A DNA stretch of 64,000 nt, taken from NCBI RefSeq assembly GCF_031199965.1, contig NZ_CP133605.1:4372501-4436500 (forward strand), read 5' to 3'. This stretch comes from Paenibacillus sp. D2_2. Its GTDB lineage: Bacteria > Bacillota > Bacilli > Paenibacillales > Paenibacillaceae. Under the pieces are notes generated by a model. It searched no databases. It saw only the letters and a list, made by a program, of their open reading frames with translations, and was not told the DNA's origin. The position numbers and the translations under genes are program-made. Shown piece by piece: positions 61,548 to 64,000 of the stretch (position 1 is its first letter; each line of letters begins with the position of its first letter).

Positions 61548-62864
61548 TTACTTGATTTTGGAATCGACAGTTTTAGCCGCTTCATCAAGCGCGCCCTTCA
61601 CATCCGCCTTGCCAAGCAATACTTTCTCCAAGGCTTGAGTGAATGCATCTTTAAAGATTGGGCCGTTACTAGAACGCATTGTCACAGGTTTCTGTGCAAA
61701 ATTCATCATTTCAATGACTGGTTTATCTTTTTCTTCGGTTGCTTTAACTTGATCAAGTTCAGCTGTAGTAGCAGGCAATACTAGACCGTCTTTGGAACGA
61801 AGCTTCTGAGCATCTGTACCGGACAACCATTTCATCAGTTCATATGCTTCTTCTTTATGCTTCGATTTCGAGTTCATAGCCCAGCCTGCAGCTGCGATAA
61901 TGCCAGCACGTTCACCGTTCGGACCTTTTGGAATCAAGGCAGAACCGTACTCTACATCGGATTTATCCAAATCGGATTTGACCCAACGTCCAGTAACCAT
62001 CATAGCCAATTTATCCGTCATGAACATGGAGGAGTCTCCGCCCATCGTTTGTGTATCTTGAGGAGTCGGCGACACTCTGTTCGCGCCTATAGACATATCA
62101 ACGTACTTCTGCATAGCACTTACCGTTTTTTCACTATTCATGAAGCCTTCAGCTTTAGTACCATCTTCATTAGCAATGTCGGTATCGTGCGCCCACAGGT
62201 AAGTGTAGATCGGGTATTCCCAAGTGCCTGCATTGAAACCGAATTGAGTATATTTGCCGTTTTCTTGCTTAGTCAGTTTTTGCGCTGTTGCAATCATATC
62301 GTCCCAAGTCCAGTCATCGCTTGGATAAGCAATACCGGCTTCATCAAAGACACGTTTGTTGTACCACAGAGCCAACGGATTGAAATCCTTTGGTAAATAA
62401 TACAACTTGTCGTTGATCCGTCCCATATCGACCAGATCCTTTTGAAAGATGCCTAAATCGAAAGATTGATCCTTCGCGATATAATCGTCAAGTGGTTCAA
62501 TTACACCTTTGTCTACAAAAGAGTAGAAGTCACCTTCACCAACAAGGAATACGTCCGGTGCAGTACCACTTGCGAGCGAAGTCGTCAACTTGGTACCATA
62601 ACCATCGCCAGGTACCGGCTAAAATTTAACATTGATATTCGGATGGGAAGCATTGAATTCATCAGCCAGAGTCTGTTCGACAGATCCACTGTTTACATCT
62701 CCCCAAATGGTGAAGGTAAGATCAACCTTCCCTTTGCTTTCGGTATTTCCTTTATTAGAAGCAGAGTTGCTGCTGCTATTGTCCGTTTTGCCCGTGGAGC
62801 AAGCGGAGAGTAGCATTACTGAAGCGAGAACTGTTGCCATTGCAATTGACCATTTCTTTTTCAT
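61548..62864 (-). CDS. Sugar-binding lipoprotein with in-frame TAG
   Basis: 438 codons of the CUT1 extracellular solute-binding family. Signal peptide with lipobox LSAC, then KVDLTFTIWGDVNSGSVEQ and, later, APDVFLVGEGDFYSFVDKG, RVFDEAGIAYPSDDWTWDD, TGRWVKSDLDKSDVEYG. A TAG codon at 62621-62619 interrupts NINVKF / PVPGDGYGTKL. The frame is the same on both sides, so this is a substitution, not an indel (CAG or GAG expected). Either a sequencing error or a real nonsense mutation. Confidence 0.85.
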
Positions 62865-62897
62865 GTTGAATGACCTCCCATTATCATTTTCTAGATA

Positions 62898-64000
62898 TTA
62901 ATTAATAATAGTATTGCCTTTGATCTCCTGCGATTGACCGTTTATGAATAATTGAACCGGCTCACCTGCAGTGTTGTTAATAGAAATTTGCTCGTGCGTG
63001 ATACTGATTTCAAGCAACTTGCCCTGCCAATGCAGCGGGAAGCTTAATTTCTCCCAATGCTCCGGAAGCTTAGGTGCTAAATGAAGCTGACCATCTAGCA
63101 TTCTTACTCCGGCAAAGCCTAATACAACACACTCCCAAATCCCGCCAAGTGATGCGGAATGGATACCAGCATCTGATGAATGTACCTTCGGTCCCAGATC
63201 GATCTCAGCTGCTCTCTTGAAGAGATGATAAGCGAGTTCTTTGTCGCCGAAGTCGCTGGCCAGAATCGAATGAGTCGAGAGAGACAGCGATGAATCATGC
63301 AACGTCTTTTCTTCGTAATATTCATAGTTCGCGAGCTTCACTTCAGGTGTAAATTTATTTTCCAACAAGAAGAACAGCATCATAATGTCCGCTTGCTTCG
63401 AAACCTGCATATTACCAACCTGATCCAGGTTGTAGTCATTAAATATACTTCCTACTTTTTCCTGATCCTTGTAAGGCGTTAGATCAATAATTTCTTTCTG
63501 CAAATATGTGTCGTCCTGAGGAATAATCAGATTCTCATTCGGCTGTGGAAGATAGATCAGATCCAGCTTGCTCTCCCATACCTTCCGAGCTTCTTGTAAG
63601 TTAAGCAGTTCATTATAACGCTTAAACAGTTCCGGACTCTCTGTCTCTAGCTTGCTGTAATACTGCATTGCCAATTCAATATTGAAATGGGCCATGTAAT
63701 TGGTGAAGGCATTGTTGTCCACATGCTCTTTGTACTCATCTGGACCGACAACTTCGTTAATCTCATAACGTCCTTCCGATTCGTCCCACTCCAGCCGACT
63801 CGCCCAGAATATCGCCGTATCAAAGATCATCTCGTAGCCGTAACGCTCCATGAAGTCTTCATCTCCGGTTGCCCGGTAGTAGTGCCATACGGCATAAGCG
63901 ATATCAGATGTAATATGCTGCTCGATAAATCCAGACCAAATCTTTGTCTGCTCTCCTGTCACGATATCAACCGCGCCCCAGACCGGCGTTACTTCACCAT
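62898..64000 (-). CDS. GH65 family glycoside phosphorylase, C-terminal part
   Basis: Gene extends beyond the right edge; 366 codons are visible. TPVWGAVDIVTGEQTKIWSG, FIEQHITSDIAYAVWHYYRATGDEDFM and the catalytic-acid block NEVVGPDEYKEHVDNN are characteristic of GH65, with KQADIMMLFFLLE and HSSDAGIHSASLGGIWEC completing the barrel. GH65 enzymes phosphorolyse alpha-glucobioses (maltose, trehalose, kojibiose, nigerose) to beta-glucose-1-phosphate. The exact substrate cannot be told from this part. It heads the visible sugar cluster. Confidence 0.92.
   Translation of the reverse strand, partial: GEVTPVWGAVDIVTGEQTKIWSGFIEQHITSDIAYAVWHYYRATGDEDFMERYGYEMIFDTAIFWASRLEWDESEGRYEINEVVGPDEYKEHVDNNAFTNYMAHFNIELAMQYYSKLETESPELFKRYNELLNLQEARKVWESKLDLIYLPQPNENLIIPQDDTYLQKEIIDLTPYKDQEKVGSIFNDYNLDQVGNMQVSKQADIMMLFFLLENKFTPEVKLANYEYYEEKTLHDSSLSLSTHSILASDFGDKELAYHLFKRAAEIDLGPKVHSSDAGIHSASLGGIWECVVLGFAGVRMLDGQLHLAPKLPEHWEKLSFPLHWQGKLLEISITHEQISINNTAGEPVQLFINGQSQEIKGNTIIN

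Overview
Organism and data quality. Gene content and order point to a spore-forming Bacillota chromosome, most likely Paenibacillus. The evidence is the alaS-ireB pair, T-box leaders, cymR-iscS-mnmA, relA-dtd, hisS-aspS, secD-secF-comN, spoVB, bofC, a ruvCAB operon and ribosome binding sites of the AGGAGG type. Several short intergenic repeat families look like those typical of Paenibacillus genomes. Most housekeeping genes lie on the minus strand. At least 14 places in 13 genes are frameshifted by one missing base, mostly in G runs of the coding strand (C runs on the plus strand). I read these as base-calling errors, not pseudogenes, and report each gene at full length.

Layout. 1-17 kb: ireB (partial) and alaS with an alanine T-box; a complete ribose operon rbsRKDACB with two RbsR operators; an AI-2E family exporter; a small zinc-ribbon protein; a PRC-barrel protein; iscS; cymR; divergent mnmA; and rarA. 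17-29 kb: a small HTH protein, helD, tcdA, aspS, hisS (with a T-box carrying an Asp-type specifier), an unknown acidic protein, dtd and relA. 29-38 kb: DUF4870 and uracil permease genes on the plus strand, then apt, recJ, a cation diffusion facilitator relative, secF, secD and comN. 38-48.6 kb: spoVB and a yrzE-like gene on the plus strand, then yajC, tgt, queA, a SpoIID/SPOR protein, ruvB, ruvA, ruvC, bofC and tRNA-Pro on the minus strand.

48.6-64 kb is accessory. First comes an unusual peptide/nickel-type ABC transporter: a minus-strand double ATPase diverges from a plus-strand operon of two permeases with extra N-terminal membrane regions, a stand-alone three-helix membrane protein, and a substrate-binding lipoprotein whose domain order looks circularly permuted. 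After a NIF3-like gene comes an alpha-glucoside utilisation cluster (GH65 phosphorylase, sugar-binding lipoprotein with an in-frame amber codon, two permeases, a six-hairpin glycosidase and beta-phosphoglucomutase). This cluster would import an oligosaccharide, phosphorolyse it and feed beta-glucose-1-phosphate into glycolysis.

Three repeat families sit in the intergenic spaces: a ~180 bp element ending in GTTCAAAAAGTCCG-like inverted repeats (three full copies, one internally deleted copy, several end fragments); a ~200 bp element with AACTTATTA-type ends (two long copies and one truncated); and a cluster of four TAACGAAAC...CGTTAT units.
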